Part shown: positions 1 through 13,945 of the stretch, one piece after another | Numbering within the stretch: position 1 is the first letter of the stretch | Layout: each line of letters starts with the position of its first letter | Assembly (NCBI GenBank): GCA_009801015.1 | Contig: VHZZ01008643.1 | Location: 37,811 to 58,190 of the forward strand | Reading direction: 5' to 3' | Length of the DNA: 20,380 nt | From: Silene noctiflora | Lineage: Eukaryota > Streptophyta > Magnoliopsida > Caryophyllales > Caryophyllaceae | Position numbers and translations under genes: made by a program | Notes under the pieces: model-generated | Told to the model about the DNA's origin: nothing | Database searches by the model: none | What the model saw: only the letters and a program-made list of their open reading frames with translations

Positions 1-696
1 GGAAGCCTCCAATACCTCTCCCTCACTCGCCCCGACATAGCATACCCAGTAAACAAGTTAGCTCAATTCCTTAATCATCCTACTGTGAATCACTGGGCTG
101 CCCTTAAAAGAGTCTTACGTTACCTTCAAGGAACCATCCACTATGGCATCCATCTAAATAAAAACTCCCCATTGTGTCTTCATGCATACTGTGATGCAGA
201 CTGGGCTGGTGACCCAGAAGATTACGTTTCAACCACTGGATTCATAGTCTATCTAGGCTCTAATCCTCTCTCTTGGGCCTCCAAGAAACAAAGAGCGTTA
301 TCTCGTTCATCTACCGAAGCTGAATTTCGCGGCATCGCTGACTCTACTGCTGAAGTTCTATGGCTCACGTCCTTACTCAAAGAACTTGATATCAACGTCA
401 CAAAAGCTCCTACCATTTACTGTGATAACCTCAGTGCTACGCACTATTCTGCAAACCCCGTGTTTCACTCTCGAATGAAACACTTAGCCTTGTCGTTTCA
501 CTTCGTCAAAGAACATATCTATCGCAATAACATACCCATACAACATATCAATGGTTCCGACCAACTTGCGGATGCGCTTACCAAGCCACTTGCTAAACAC
601 CGCTTTCATCTACTAGTATCCAAGATTGGCCTCCGTCAACGACCGTCCATCTTGCGTGGGAATATTGAAGATACTAGCATCAAACAAGATACGTGA
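1..696 (+). CDS. copia polyprotein C-terminus: end of reverse transcriptase and RNase H
   Basis: The reading starts at the window edge with SLQYLSLTRPDIAYPVNKL, the usual end of the copia reverse transcriptase thumb. Next comes HWAALKRVLRYLQGT, the linker before RNase H. RNase H motifs follow in order: the first catalytic Asp in YCDADWAGD, the GFIVYLG and SWASKKQ strands, SRSSTEAEFRGIAD with the catalytic Glu, the third Asp in IYCDNLSA, then HSRMKHLALSFHFVKE and the closing DQLADALTKPL. RNase H removes the RNA strand of the RNA-DNA hybrid during reverse transcription. This is mobile-element coding sequence, not a host gene. Confidence 0.93.
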   Translation, partial: GSLQYLSLTRPDIAYPVNKLAQFLNHPTVNHWAALKRVLRYLQGTIHYGIHLNKNSPLCLHAYCDADWAGDPEDYVSTTGFIVYLGSNPLSWASKKQRALSRSSTEAEFRGIADSTAEVLWLTSLLKELDINVTKAPTIYCDNLSATHYSANPVFHSRMKHLALSFHFVKEHIYRNNIPIQHINGSDQLADALTKPLAKHRFHLLVSKIGLRQRPSILRGNIEDTSIKQDT

Positions 697-914
697 TCAT
701 AACAATTATCCTTTGTAATCTTCTATTTTAAGATAGTATTATGTGCATCAATTATCTTATGTAATTACAGCAAATACATGTAATTGACAGCTTCTGTATC
801 CCTAGAATCATGGAGGAAATCACAACATTATAGGCTAGGATTTCTCTCTGCTTATGTATATAAATACCTATGTAACTTTGTTCATAATTATCAATAAACA
901 CTATCATTCTTACA
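663..914 (+). repeat. copia 3' LTR (about 252 bp)
   Basis: The proposed start is TATTGAAGATAC, just after the weak purine-rich stretch near 655-662. The end is ...CATTCTTACA at 914. Inside are a TATA-like TATATAAATA (857-866) and an AATAAA signal (893-898), in the order expected for U3-R-U5 of a short copia LTR. Boundaries are inferred without a second LTR copy to align, so each may be off by a few bases. Confidence 0.7.
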
Positions 915-1924
915 GTTTATACTTGTTTAAAGAGGTATTAAAGGTAATTTGTATTGGTTAAAGTTAGTTTGTGATTATTATTATAAAAGAAGATGATATG
1001 ATGTAAATCAGTGAAATTTGAGGTTAAAGAACGATTGTTGGAGAGATAACGAGTGAAAAGATAGCTGAAATAGGTCATTACATAGACGAAATAAAGAGTT
1101 TAGGGTACACCGTCGAATATAAAAAAACAGGGGTACACCGTGAAAAACGCAAAAACTCAAGGTTATATCATAGGAGTTTCCAAACTTATTTGTTGTCATG
1201 GTAAGCCTATGCAAATCTTAAGCCCCTCTGATCTATCACGCATTAAACTAGAGTTCCTTATTTTGAATTATGAAATTTTGATAGAGATTGAATATGATAC
1301 TTCTTCTTCACTTGTCTTGAGATTTGCAGTTTGCGGCAATGAGTTAATTACAAACCAAAGCTCTTGAGTATGACTGTATGACGGCGCTTTTATGACTTGA
1401 TCATAATGGAGTTGTTTGATCTTTGATCGTAATAGAGTTATTGTTTGAAGAGTTGTCTGTTAGAACATCAACGTAAGGTCTAAGGTGTATTCGTCTTGGA
1501 ACAAATTTGTCTACTAACTACTCCACTGATCAACGATGATGTAATGTAGATGTCCGTCAACTTAATCGACAACATCCTTGGCGTAACAGTATGAAAGTAG
1601 CAACCAAGATGAAAATCCCGATTGTTAGTCTTATACACTGGAAATACAAGACTTGCTCCATATCATATGTATTGATATTCTAATAATCACAAACAGATAG
1701 CATGTTGTTTTCAATTTAGATGGTTTGGTTGGCTCTTTGGCCCCGCTCTTAGAGAAACCAAAACCCCAACAACTTTAGCCAACCGCATAAACAAAACAAA
1801 ACAAAATAATAATAAAGCTCCATTTCTACTACAAATTAAAATGCCCTTCTTCTGAGTGTATCTCAAGTTACATTCTCTATTTTACCAAACATAACATTCA
1901 TTTCAGAGTAAAAAGAAGGAGAAA
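915..1924. other. intergenic stretch and probable SAUR promoter/5' leader
   Basis: I see no convincing gene here. A 75-codon open frame at 1140-1367 shows no recognisable motif. Two copies of GGGTACACCGT lie at about 1104 and 1133, 30 bp apart. Two diverged TTGATC(A/G)TAAT(G/A)GAGTT blocks lie near 1399 and 1424. The last ~130 bases (A/C-rich AAACA run near 1789-1808, then pyrimidine-rich leader) probably hold the SAUR core promoter and 5' UTR, but no consensus TATA box stands out and I saw no TGTCTC auxin-response element upstream of the start codon. Confidence 0.5.
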
Positions 1925-2293
1925 ATGAAGAAACTAGATTCGATGCTAAGGAAATGCAAGAGCTTGTCAAGGAAATTAGGAAGATCATCATCCTATAGTA
2001 GTCTTCGTTCAATGTCAAGTAGGGAACGCTCCAAATTGAGCATGTTCCAAGATCAAAGTGGAGAGACAATTTATGTAGGGAGCTCGAGAAGGCGGTATGT
2101 TATCAACTCTCAGTATCTAACTCATCCTCTCTTGAATGCTCTCATTGAGAAGTCCAAACAGGATTCCGGAGATAGTATCTCAATCAAATGTGAAGTTGTC
2201 CTTTTCGACCATCTTCTATGGATGCTCGAAAATGGAGATCCGAATATAGGGCCCGAGTCCTTGGAGGAACTTGGTGATCACTATCTTCAATGA
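1925..2293 (+). CDS. SAUR-family auxin-responsive protein (SAUR76/77/78-like)
   Basis: This is an intact, intronless 122-codon gene. The N-terminal ~45 residues are basic and Ser/Arg-rich (KCKSLSRKLGRSSSYSSLRS), as in the SAUR76-78 group. The SAUR core follows at roughly residues 47-120: ETIYVGSSRRRYVIN, then SQYLTHPLLNALIEKS, then IKCEVVLFDHLLWMLENGDP, closing with ESLEELGDHY. Single-exon structure and about 120 residues are normal for the family. SAUR proteins act in auxin- and ethylene-linked cell-expansion growth; many inhibit PP2C.D phosphatases and so raise plasma-membrane H+-ATPase activity. For this subgroup the mechanism is less settled, and interaction with ethylene receptors has been reported in Arabidopsis. 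The start is the first ATG after the leader and gives the expected N-terminus. A GAGACA word at about 2062 lies inside the coding region, so I do not call it regulatory. Confidence 0.92.
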   Translation: MKKLDSMLRKCKSLSRKLGRSSSYSSLRSMSSRERSKLSMFQDQSGETIYVGSSRRRYVINSQYLTHPLLNALIEKSKQDSGDSISIKCEVVLFDHLLWMLENGDPNIGPESLEELGDHYLQ

Positions 2294-3294
2294 TCTCCAG
2301 GACCTCTCTTTTTATGAAATATCGTCCAAGATGATCAATGTTGTCAATATTATTGTACTTTTGTAGGCAATTTGTTTTTTGGTAATAAGGTACATAAAAT
2401 ATACAGTACAACTTATCAATTTATATTCTTTTGCAATGTGGAAACTCTGTGAATTCAAACTTGTTTCTTTGTAAACTGCCGTTGTATATGCTGCATACAC
2501 ATTTTAATATGATTTATTAATGTCAATGGCAGTAACGATGGAACTAATGAAAGTAATAATAGTAATTACCTGAGTAGTGAAAGTACGAGAAAAATTAATG
2601 TAACATTAATAGTAGTAGTTGTATTGATGTGTTTCATAATTTGGTTGATACATTTTAGCTTAATCAGAATAAGGATAATGAACAACTAAAATAACAATTG
2701 TAGTAGCGAAAGTAGTTAAAGTAACAATAAGAACACCGAAAAGTATCGAAACTCGCAATAATAATGAGAGTACTGGAAGTTCAGTGGTAACATCGAGAGT
2801 AGCAAAAGTAATAGTTGTAGCAACAACGTGAGTAGTTTGTGGCTCATAGTTTGGCTGATGACTTTTATCTTATCATAATTTTTAGAAATGTCGTGCAAAA
2901 ATGTATTACTCAAATGACATGTAATTAATAGGCGTCAGTACAATTCTATTTCACGCAAATCAAATTTAAAAGGCAAATTCAAGTAGCTGGGATGAGGTAT
3001 GACACCAAAACTAGTATATACTAGTTTGAATTGAAAGCACGTTGATGTTCTAATAGTGGATGGGAATTGATATTTAATGAGTCGAAAAACTTGCTAAATT
3101 AAGAGCCTAACAGGTATCCCGTCATCTACGAGTATTATGAGAAAAGTAATGTTATTATACAGCTTTACTGCGAGTTGAAATGTATCTTGGAGTAATATAA
3201 GAAGACCATAAATGATTCATATTAAATAACTCTTAATCAAATATAAACAAACAATTGAAATGTATTATTGTTAAGTCTGTAGTCGATCAATAAT
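2294..3294. other. AT-rich intergenic stretch
   Basis: SAUR 3' UTR followed by non-coding DNA. From about 2540 to 2850 the sequence is rich in scattered GTA/GTAGT and AAT triplets. Two diverged copies of a ~45 bp block (TTTCATAATTTGGTTGATAC near 2631 and CTCATAGTTTGGCTGATGAC near 2844) suggest an old local duplication. No open frame here shows a recognisable protein. A perfect 20-bp palindrome at 3008-3027 is listed separately. Confidence 0.5.
3008..3027. repeat. perfect 20-bp palindrome
   Basis: AAACTAGTATATACTAGTTT equals its own reverse complement over all 20 bases. It stands alone in AT-rich intergenic DNA about 300-750 bp upstream of the decayed TPR locus. No partner motif or gene explains it. 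Confidence 0.9.
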
Positions 3295-3344
3295 TTGTTT
3301 TTGACACATTTGTTAATTCACAAACCTGGGAGAGAGAACCTTTA

Positions 3345-5560
3345 CATATTATACTCCCCCTGGTCGGCGACTTCTCCGGTTGCCTTCATTGGTCGCCGGC
3401 GAGGCTTTCTCCGACTATTTTCTTTTCTCCATCCCGTTCTACACTTGCCCGTCTTCGTCATCCAAGGGTCATTGTCGATTTTTAATCGGATTTCTCCTTT
3501 GATGGTTCAGGTTTGATCTTTCTTTTGTATATTGTTGTTTTGGTTTTGTCGGTCTGTTATCACTGCTGTTGGATAATACTTGGCTGATTTCTCATCGATC
3601 ATCAAGTTCGATTAGTTTTTCTGGGTTTTGCTTTCTTTTGGTTTCTTGTTGCTGGGCTTTGCGATTTGTGTTGAGGGGTTCATCTTCTGTCTTTCTTAAC
3701 TTTGCCCTTCTAGCTGATTAGGAGTTTTCTTTTTTTTTTGGGTGTTTTGTATCTTCTCCTCTAGTATGGAACCTATCTCTTCCTCTACCGTTTGTCATCA
3801 ATTTCTTGAAACTTTTGCTTGTGCTCATGTTAATGACGGATTTATAGAAGGTGATGGGGAGAGGATGGTAGGCTGTTTTATGAATCTCCAGGGGCCGTCT
3901 TTGATCGGGGTGAAGAAGCTTAAAGACAAGGGGAATGGTTTCAAATTTTTTTTGATAAGGCCGCGGCCTGTTACGATGAAGCTTGTAAATTGCTAGGTCT
4001 GTGTTTGAGAGTTATTGGTGGTGACGATATCCAATCAGTATATGACCTTGTTGTTTCCCTTAACTCTACTCTCGCTGCTTGTGCCCTTAAGCTTGAGGAA
4101 TACAGAGCTGCTATTGATTTGTGCACTATGAATTCGACCACAACCTAGTAATGTTAAGGCGCTTTTTCGTAGGGCGGTTGCATTTGTGAAATTAAAAGGT
4201 TTCTGGAAGCTGAAGTTGATTCGGTTGAGGCGTTAGTGGTCGAACCTAGGAATAAAAATGTTTTAAGGGAATTAGATGTTGTAAAAGGTCACTTTCTCAT
4301 AAAAGAAAATGGTAAACGAATTTTGGAAGCCGCTCCTGTGGTTGGCGTGGTTAGGAAAAATAAGAAGACTGTTCTTGTTGCGGATTTTAATTTGAGTATA
4401 AAAGATCAGGTTGCGGACTCCGACTTCAGTATAAAAGATAGTGAAAGTGTGATCACGGGGGGTGATGGAAGATCAAATGTCATGAAAGTAAAGGATAAAG
4501 AGAGGGTGAATATGGATGACAGATGCTCATAGTAATTGTGGTATAGATTTGAAGGCTAGCTTTAAGAAGAATGACCATATTTCTAATAAGAGCGTTCTTG
4601 AGTTTGCTAAAAAAGATGGAGGAAAGTCCCGACTAAGGATCCTCGGACAATATTATCAAAAGCTCCTTGAAGGTAAAAAGTTGAGCTTTTACACTAAAAA
4701 GGAATTGTCAACTATCACTATTCGGATCCTTAATATTGAGGCAACTATGGAAAAAGGCATTCCACGATGTAAGAAGAAGAAAAGAAGGAGATGTCATAAA
4801 AGGCGGAGTTCTAAGACGGTTGTCATGAACGATGACATAACTTCTTTAAATATCATCAATGTAGACCCTAATTTTCCTAGTGCAAATTCGAGTGTGTCAT
4901 CTACTTAATGGTGTTAGTTCGGGTGTTTCCTCTATTTATGAGGACTTCTCTCCCTCTGGTAATCAAATCCTCCATGGAACTACTAAAGTTGTAGCTCATA
5001 ATTCAAGCATGCCCGTCTCTTCGGTGAACGACACAGCCTCCTCAATAAGTTCTCAAGTTCTAAATGATTCAAATGACCATCTACCTTTCATTTTTTCAGC
5101 TTGTCCTAAGCAACGTAAGATCTCTTCGTTTGATAAGCTATCATGCGCCTCTTCTACATCTATGCTTTGCAGGTAGGTACCCTTTTAATCATCTTGCTAA
5201 CGAGAAAAAGAGAATTACCATCACAAAGAAGAATTATAGCCAAGCGGGTAAATTTCCAAGACACAATTTATCTACTTTTCTTTTAAGTAGATCCTTCTCT
5301 CATAAATTTCTACGTCCTCGTGGCGTAAGTGTGTCTTGTTGTAGGTACTCCTCCGAAGCACGGTTGATAAAGAAGAGAAAAGAAATGTCCGTCCATTTGG
5401 TCAGTTCTGATCGTCCCTTGAAGAAGCCTACTTTATTTAGCAACTCCATCCTTAGTTTAGTTTCTTATTCAAATAATGGAATAAAAAAATCCGACTACAA
5501 GAGTCGGGTTAGTACTGTGTAAGCTACACTTTCTTTACTGCTGTCAAAAATAAAATAAAA
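3345..5560 (+). pseudogene. decayed TPR-domain host gene, family not recognised
   Basis: A probable 5' UTR with CCGGCGAGG-type sequence (about 3365-3505) precedes a possible leader intron (CAG|GT near 3510, CTCTAG near 3764). The first plausible Met codon is at 3766, and the last stop at 5520-5522 is followed by AATAAA near 5549. Between them a protein is recognisable only by changing frame. Seen in order: a ~55-residue N-terminus ending KKLKDKGNGF; TPR-like DKAAACYDEACKLLG and STLAACALKLEEYRAAIDLC; NVKALFRRAVAFVKLK; then EAEVDSVEALVVEPRNKNVL and RELDVVKGHFLIKENGK. A Lys/Arg-rich block (KKKKRRRCHKRRSSK, about 4766-4815) and a Ser-rich tail follow. The NVKALFRRA...EPRN pattern resembles TPRs of Hsp90-binding immunophilins and PP5, but no FKBP or phosphatase domain is present. 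Frame changes fall near the T8 run at 3946-3953, near 4125-4148, at about 4190-4200, near 4515-4530, near 4885-4905 and near 5172. The last could instead be an intron (CAG|GTAGGT at 5172, acceptor at 5344). The intact ProRS gene in the same window argues against simple sequencing error. Confidence 0.6.
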
Positions 5561-5607
5561 TTTGGCAAATAAAAGTGACTAGCGCAAACCACAAAACTAC
5601 AAACTAA

Positions 5608-5980
5608 GAGCATCTCCAATAGTAAGCTAGTTGGTACTAGCTTACCTTTGCCACATCATTTTTTTGAGCTACAACAATTTCAAGCTACAATTTACTCCAA
5701 TGGTGAAGTCAATAAACTACTAGCTTGATGAGACCCACCCAACACACTTTCCTATTTATTTATTCAATTCTTAATTTCTAAATATAAATTAAAACTTTAT
5801 AAATAAGACCACTATTTTCCTATTGACTATGTTCTTGTGGGCCACTTTAAGCAAGTAGCTCCATGGAGCTACTAGCTCAAATTTTTTTGGGCAAAACTAA
5901 TCTATATGGACAATTCCAATGGTTGAGCAACTATCTTGCAATTTCTTAAAATTGTAAGCAAGTCACTATTGGAGATGTTT
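5608..5980. mobile_element. MITE, Tourist/PIF-Harbinger-like (373 bp)
   Basis: The ends are imperfect inverted repeats: GAGCATCTCCAATAGT at the left, and at the right ACTATTGGAGATGTTT, whose reverse complement matches the left end at 14 of 16 positions. TAA precedes the left end and TTA follows the right, roughly the 3-bp TWA target used by PIF/Harbinger elements, though not identical. There is no coding capacity, which fits a MITE. The GAGCATCTCCAA end is common in plant MITEs. Superfamily assignment is tentative because the two target copies differ. Confidence 0.75.
5622..5645. repeat. internal hairpin of the MITE
   Basis: GTAAGCTAGT and ACTAGCTTAC form a perfect 10-bp inverted repeat with a 4-base loop, just inside the left end of the 5608-5980 element. 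Confidence 0.85.
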
Positions 5981-6092
5981 TTAGTGGGCAAATGTCTAAA
6001 CAAAAAGCCTAAACAAAAAAAGCTATGCTTACATAGCACTTGTGATAAGAATAAGAATATGCACTACATAAACACTTAAGAACAAGCAATTA

Positions 6093-6279
6093 CTCCCTCC
6101 GTCCCGGATATTTGTTGTCTTGTTTCAATTAATTATTATCCTTTTTATTTTAGTATTGCATTTGATGAGCAATTTGATCTTTCAAACTCAATATGATCAA
6201 CTTGTCATCTTATAATTGACTTCCTCCTCTTTTTTTGGTTTTTGTGTCAAAAACAAAGGACAAACAAGAACAAAGAGAG
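6093..6279. mobile_element. Stowaway-type MITE (Tc1/mariner), 187 bp
   Basis: The left end CTCCCTCCGTCCCGG is the hallmark Stowaway terminus. The right end ...GAACAAAGAGAG is its diverged inverted counterpart. TA dinucleotides flank both ends (6091-6092 and 6280-6281), the target duplication of Tc1/mariner elements. Length and lack of coding fit the family. The ends have diverged considerably, so the copy is probably old. Confidence 0.85.
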
Positions 6280-6292
6280 TACTATTATGGAA

Positions 6293-6425
6293 GTGTTTGG
6301 ATTAAGTGATTTGGAGGGAAAGGGAGGGGAGAGATTTAGAAGGATGATAATCCTTCATTCCTTCCATCCCTTTCCTCCCTTTCCATTCCTTCCATCCCTT
6401 TCCCTCCACTTTATTATCCAAACAC
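6293..6425. mobile_element. short foldback MITE-like element (133 bp)
   Basis: A 31-33 bp imperfect inverted repeat bounds this segment: GTGTTTGGATTAAGTGATTT continuing into GGAGGGAAAGGG on the left, and TCCCTTTCCCTCCACTTTAT continuing into TATCCAAACAC on the right. The interior is pyrimidine-rich (ATCCCTTTCCTCCC repeats), so nearly the whole element can fold back. It starts 13 bp after the Stowaway end. I see no clear target duplication and cannot name the superfamily. Confidence 0.7.
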
Positions 6426-6498
6426 ACCACAATATATCCCTATGCATTTTGAGCATAATCCACAATTCTACATAACCAACCCTTGCTCCCTCCATCTA

Positions 6499-6536
6499 TT
6501 GAAAGAGCTCATATCCATTGAAAGAGCTCATACCCA
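6499..6536. repeat. two-copy 19-bp direct repeat
   Basis: ATTGAAAGAGCTCATATCC is followed at once by ATTGAAAGAGCTCATACCC, with a period of 19 and one difference. Confidence 0.85.
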
Positions 6537-7402
6537 ATTTCAACCAACACCCATGAAGTACCAACCATAACCTATAAACTACTACTATCTTACCAGAGGC
6601 TCCCGTCCAGCCTCCAAACGTCTCACCTACACCAATTCATCTCCAGAAATCTACTCAACCAAACACTCCCTCCACACAAACAACCCTTTTTCTTCCACCA
6701 ACCAAAACTTGTTTGTTAAATGTAATGGTGAAATATTTTTACATTCGATATCCAATTTGCTGTAGATATAAGAAAATTGGTTTGGTTATTATTTTTTTGG
6801 CTCTATGTGATAAAGATGGTGAAGATGGAGCATGCAGCATGTAGATGATGAAGAAGGGAGAAGTGACGATGGTGAAGCTACAAGTAGTTGACAGAAAATA
6901 TGAGAACTAAGCAAAAAAGCTAGCAGACCTTACTATTAAGCAAAATTCATAAGGATACCATGTAGAATTTTCTACACTAAAGATTTTGCCCAAAATTATA
7001 CAATTATTATGAAAAAGAATGTTGGTATATAATTCCAACATAAAAACTATCAAAAAATGTCGAATATACACTCCCACACTTTAGAAAAGAAGGTCCCCAT
7101 TCAATTTAATCTTTCTAAATAGGCAGATAACTAACTCGTCCCTTTTGGATATCAACTGTAGTTGAACAAAGTCGTAGATGATGTATATTGTGAGAAACTA
7201 TTGGTCAAAATTGTTATCGTTTGATTGATACAAAAAGTCAAATAAAGAAATTATACACGAGTGATGAATATAAATCCTAAATAGAAAGCGTAACAGCTAC
7301 TTGTGTACTATAACTAACAAGGAAGAGAACCTGATAGGCCTGTGCAAAACAAGACGTCACCCACCAAACGAAGCCCCCCTCCATCGTAGCACCACTGGTA
7401 GG
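6537..7402. other. intergenic stretch and ProRS 3' region
   Basis: I recognise no gene. The sequence from 6840 to 6900 is rich in GATGA/GAAG words. The final ~100-200 bases before 7403 should hold the 3' UTR of the minus-strand prolyl-tRNA synthetase. I could not place its polyadenylation site with confidence. Confidence 0.4.
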
Positions 7403-12874
<5,472 letters not shown>

Positions 12875-12899
12875 TTACAAGCCTCACGACTAACCAACC

Positions 12900-12927
12900 A
12901 CTCACCACTCACCACTCACCACTCACC
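12900..12927. repeat. (ACTCACC)4 tandem heptamer in the ProRS leader
   Basis: Four perfect head-to-tail copies of ACTCACC (GGTGAGT on the gene's own strand) lie 41-68 bases upstream of the ProRS start codon, probably in the 5' UTR or core promoter. On the gene strand each unit contains a donor-like GGTGAGT, so the array could act as repeated cryptic 5' splice sites if transcribed. Confidence 0.9.
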
Positions 12928-12964
12928 AGGCTTTACTTTGGCCCACAATTCGGATTGTGTTTTG

Positions 12965-13005
12965 GCTCTCTTCTCTCTCTGCCCACCTTACTCTCTAGTC
13001 TCTTA
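12965..13005 (-). promoter_or_regulatory. GA-rich tract upstream of ProRS
   Basis: The + strand is almost wholly pyrimidine (TCTCTTCTCTCTCTGCCC and CTCTCTAGTCTC), so the gene strand reads as a GA-rich tract about 105-145 bases upstream of the ProRS start codon. GA/CT tracts are common at plant core promoters of housekeeping genes lacking a TATA box, and none is obvious here. The role is inferred from composition and position only. Confidence 0.4.
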
Positions 13006-13020
13006 CTAGGAATAGGAATG

Positions 13021-13247
13021 TAGACCTCGTAACATTAACCCCAACTTGACCCCATACCCGAATTTAATTCAACCTAGTAAACCGACCCGAATATTTATTG
13101 TTGTCAACGGATTATTATCTACAAAAAACTTGATAATAGCTGACTTGAACCAATGATCTGACTCGACCCCAGGTCTACAGACTCAAAATGACCCTACCCG
13201 AAATTGACCCGATCTGAACCCAACTGTTGACCCGTTTGTCAGGTCTA
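13021..13247. mobile_element. GACCCG-rich MITE-like element (227 bp)
   Basis: TAGACCT at the left and AGGTCTA at the right are perfect 7-bp inverted ends. The interior is filled with CCCGA/GACCC words (TTGACCC, CGACCCGAA, TTGACCCGATC, TTGACCCGTTTGTCAGGTCTA near the right end). This type of end is widespread in plant non-autonomous DNA transposons. No clean target duplication is visible, so superfamily (possibly hAT) and exact ends are tentative. Confidence 0.5.
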
Positions 13248-13619
13248 ACTAGGATGGTTGTCCGTGCTATACATGGTACTAGATAAATTTACGATAATTA
13301 TTGATTTTTCATGATATAAATCAAAACTAAACTTATTTATATGATATTTTAAAATTATCTTTTGTTTTTGTGTTACGTGTTTATTACATCTGGTATTGGT
13401 TCATTGTTATAAAAGTGAAAGTTTATTAATTAAATTACCTCGTCTTGGATCACTACTTTTCCCAAAGATACCGTCCTCCTCAAACTCACCTTGCTTACAT
13501 CTTATTAAACTTGACGATACATAACCACAATGCATCCAAACCATCCTTACATCCACTCGAAACAACCCTCAACCCACTAGCATCGTAATTTTGCCTCTAT
13601 TTCGCATCTAAAATAACCC
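13248..13619. other. AT-rich intergenic stretch, nothing recognised
   Basis: No open frame with recognisable motifs, no tandem repeat and no RNA gene was seen. Confidence 0.4.
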
Positions 13620-13945
13620 ATCATGAAAATAAAATCATTGTTGAAAACTTGAGGAAAATATTGGAGGAGTTAGGAGGAAAGTGGGCAGATGAGTTACCCC
13701 TAGTGCTGTAGTCAGACAGAACCACCCCGAAAATGGTAACAGGCCAAACACCCTTCAGCCTGGTGTTTGGGGCAGAGGCAGTGATACCGTCAAAAGTTCT
13801 GCTCCCCACCCACAAGTATGGATGTATGACAGGGGAGCCTTTACACACACTCTCTCCCAAAACCACATTCCCCAGTGGACCAACGCTACTCTGGTTAGAG
13901 TTTTCATATTCTTTTCTTACGAAAGAAACTTTAATCATTATGTAA
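13620..13945 (+). mobile_element. Ty3/gypsy integrase fossil
   Basis: A short remnant of a Ty3/gypsy polyprotein. Recognisable pieces in order are KIIVENLRKILEELGGKWAD (about 13626-13690), a conserved TTPK segment, and TGQTPFSLVFGAEAVIPS followed by LLPTHKYG (about 13738-13824). This is the late part of the integrase core plus the start of its C-terminal region, in a form typical of the Tat/Athila side of Ty3/gypsy. No reverse transcriptase or protease is near it. It is a broken, old fragment. Confidence 0.85.

Larger units (their letters stand above)
1..914 (+). mobile_element. Ty1/copia LTR retrotransposon, 3' portion (cut by window edge)
   Basis: The left edge holds the end of a copia-type polyprotein followed by a short LTR-like segment. 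The coding part reads open from base 1 to the stop at 694-696, and the stop lies inside the LTR, as is usual in this superfamily. The LTR runs from about 663 to 914. Only the 3' end is in the window, so the 5' LTR, gag, protease and integrase cannot be judged, nor can target-site duplications or LTR identity. What is visible looks open and fairly young. The family assignment rests on the RNase H motifs and on the LTR-like AT-rich tail. Confidence 0.9.

Noticed and set aside
1140-1367. 75-codon open frame upstream of the SAUR gene
   Set aside because: No recognisable motif and no sign of a conserved start or partner exon; it lies in AT-rich promoter-distal DNA.
2062-2067. GAGACA auxin-response element for the SAUR gene
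   Set aside because: The word is inside the coding sequence, and a single six-base match is expected by chance.
3295-3516. 73-codon open frame before the TPR locus
   Set aside because: It covers the probable GC-richer 5' UTR of the TPR locus and ends at the putative leader intron; the Pro/Leu/Phe-rich translation matches nothing.
3345-3766. LINE 5' end, suggested by the CCGGCGAGG-type leader
   Set aside because: No endonuclease or reverse transcriptase follows, no poly-A tail or target duplication is seen, and TPR coding sequence follows instead.
6242-6475. 77-codon open frame
   Set aside because: It is a chance reading through the right end of the Stowaway MITE and the pyrimidine-rich foldback element.
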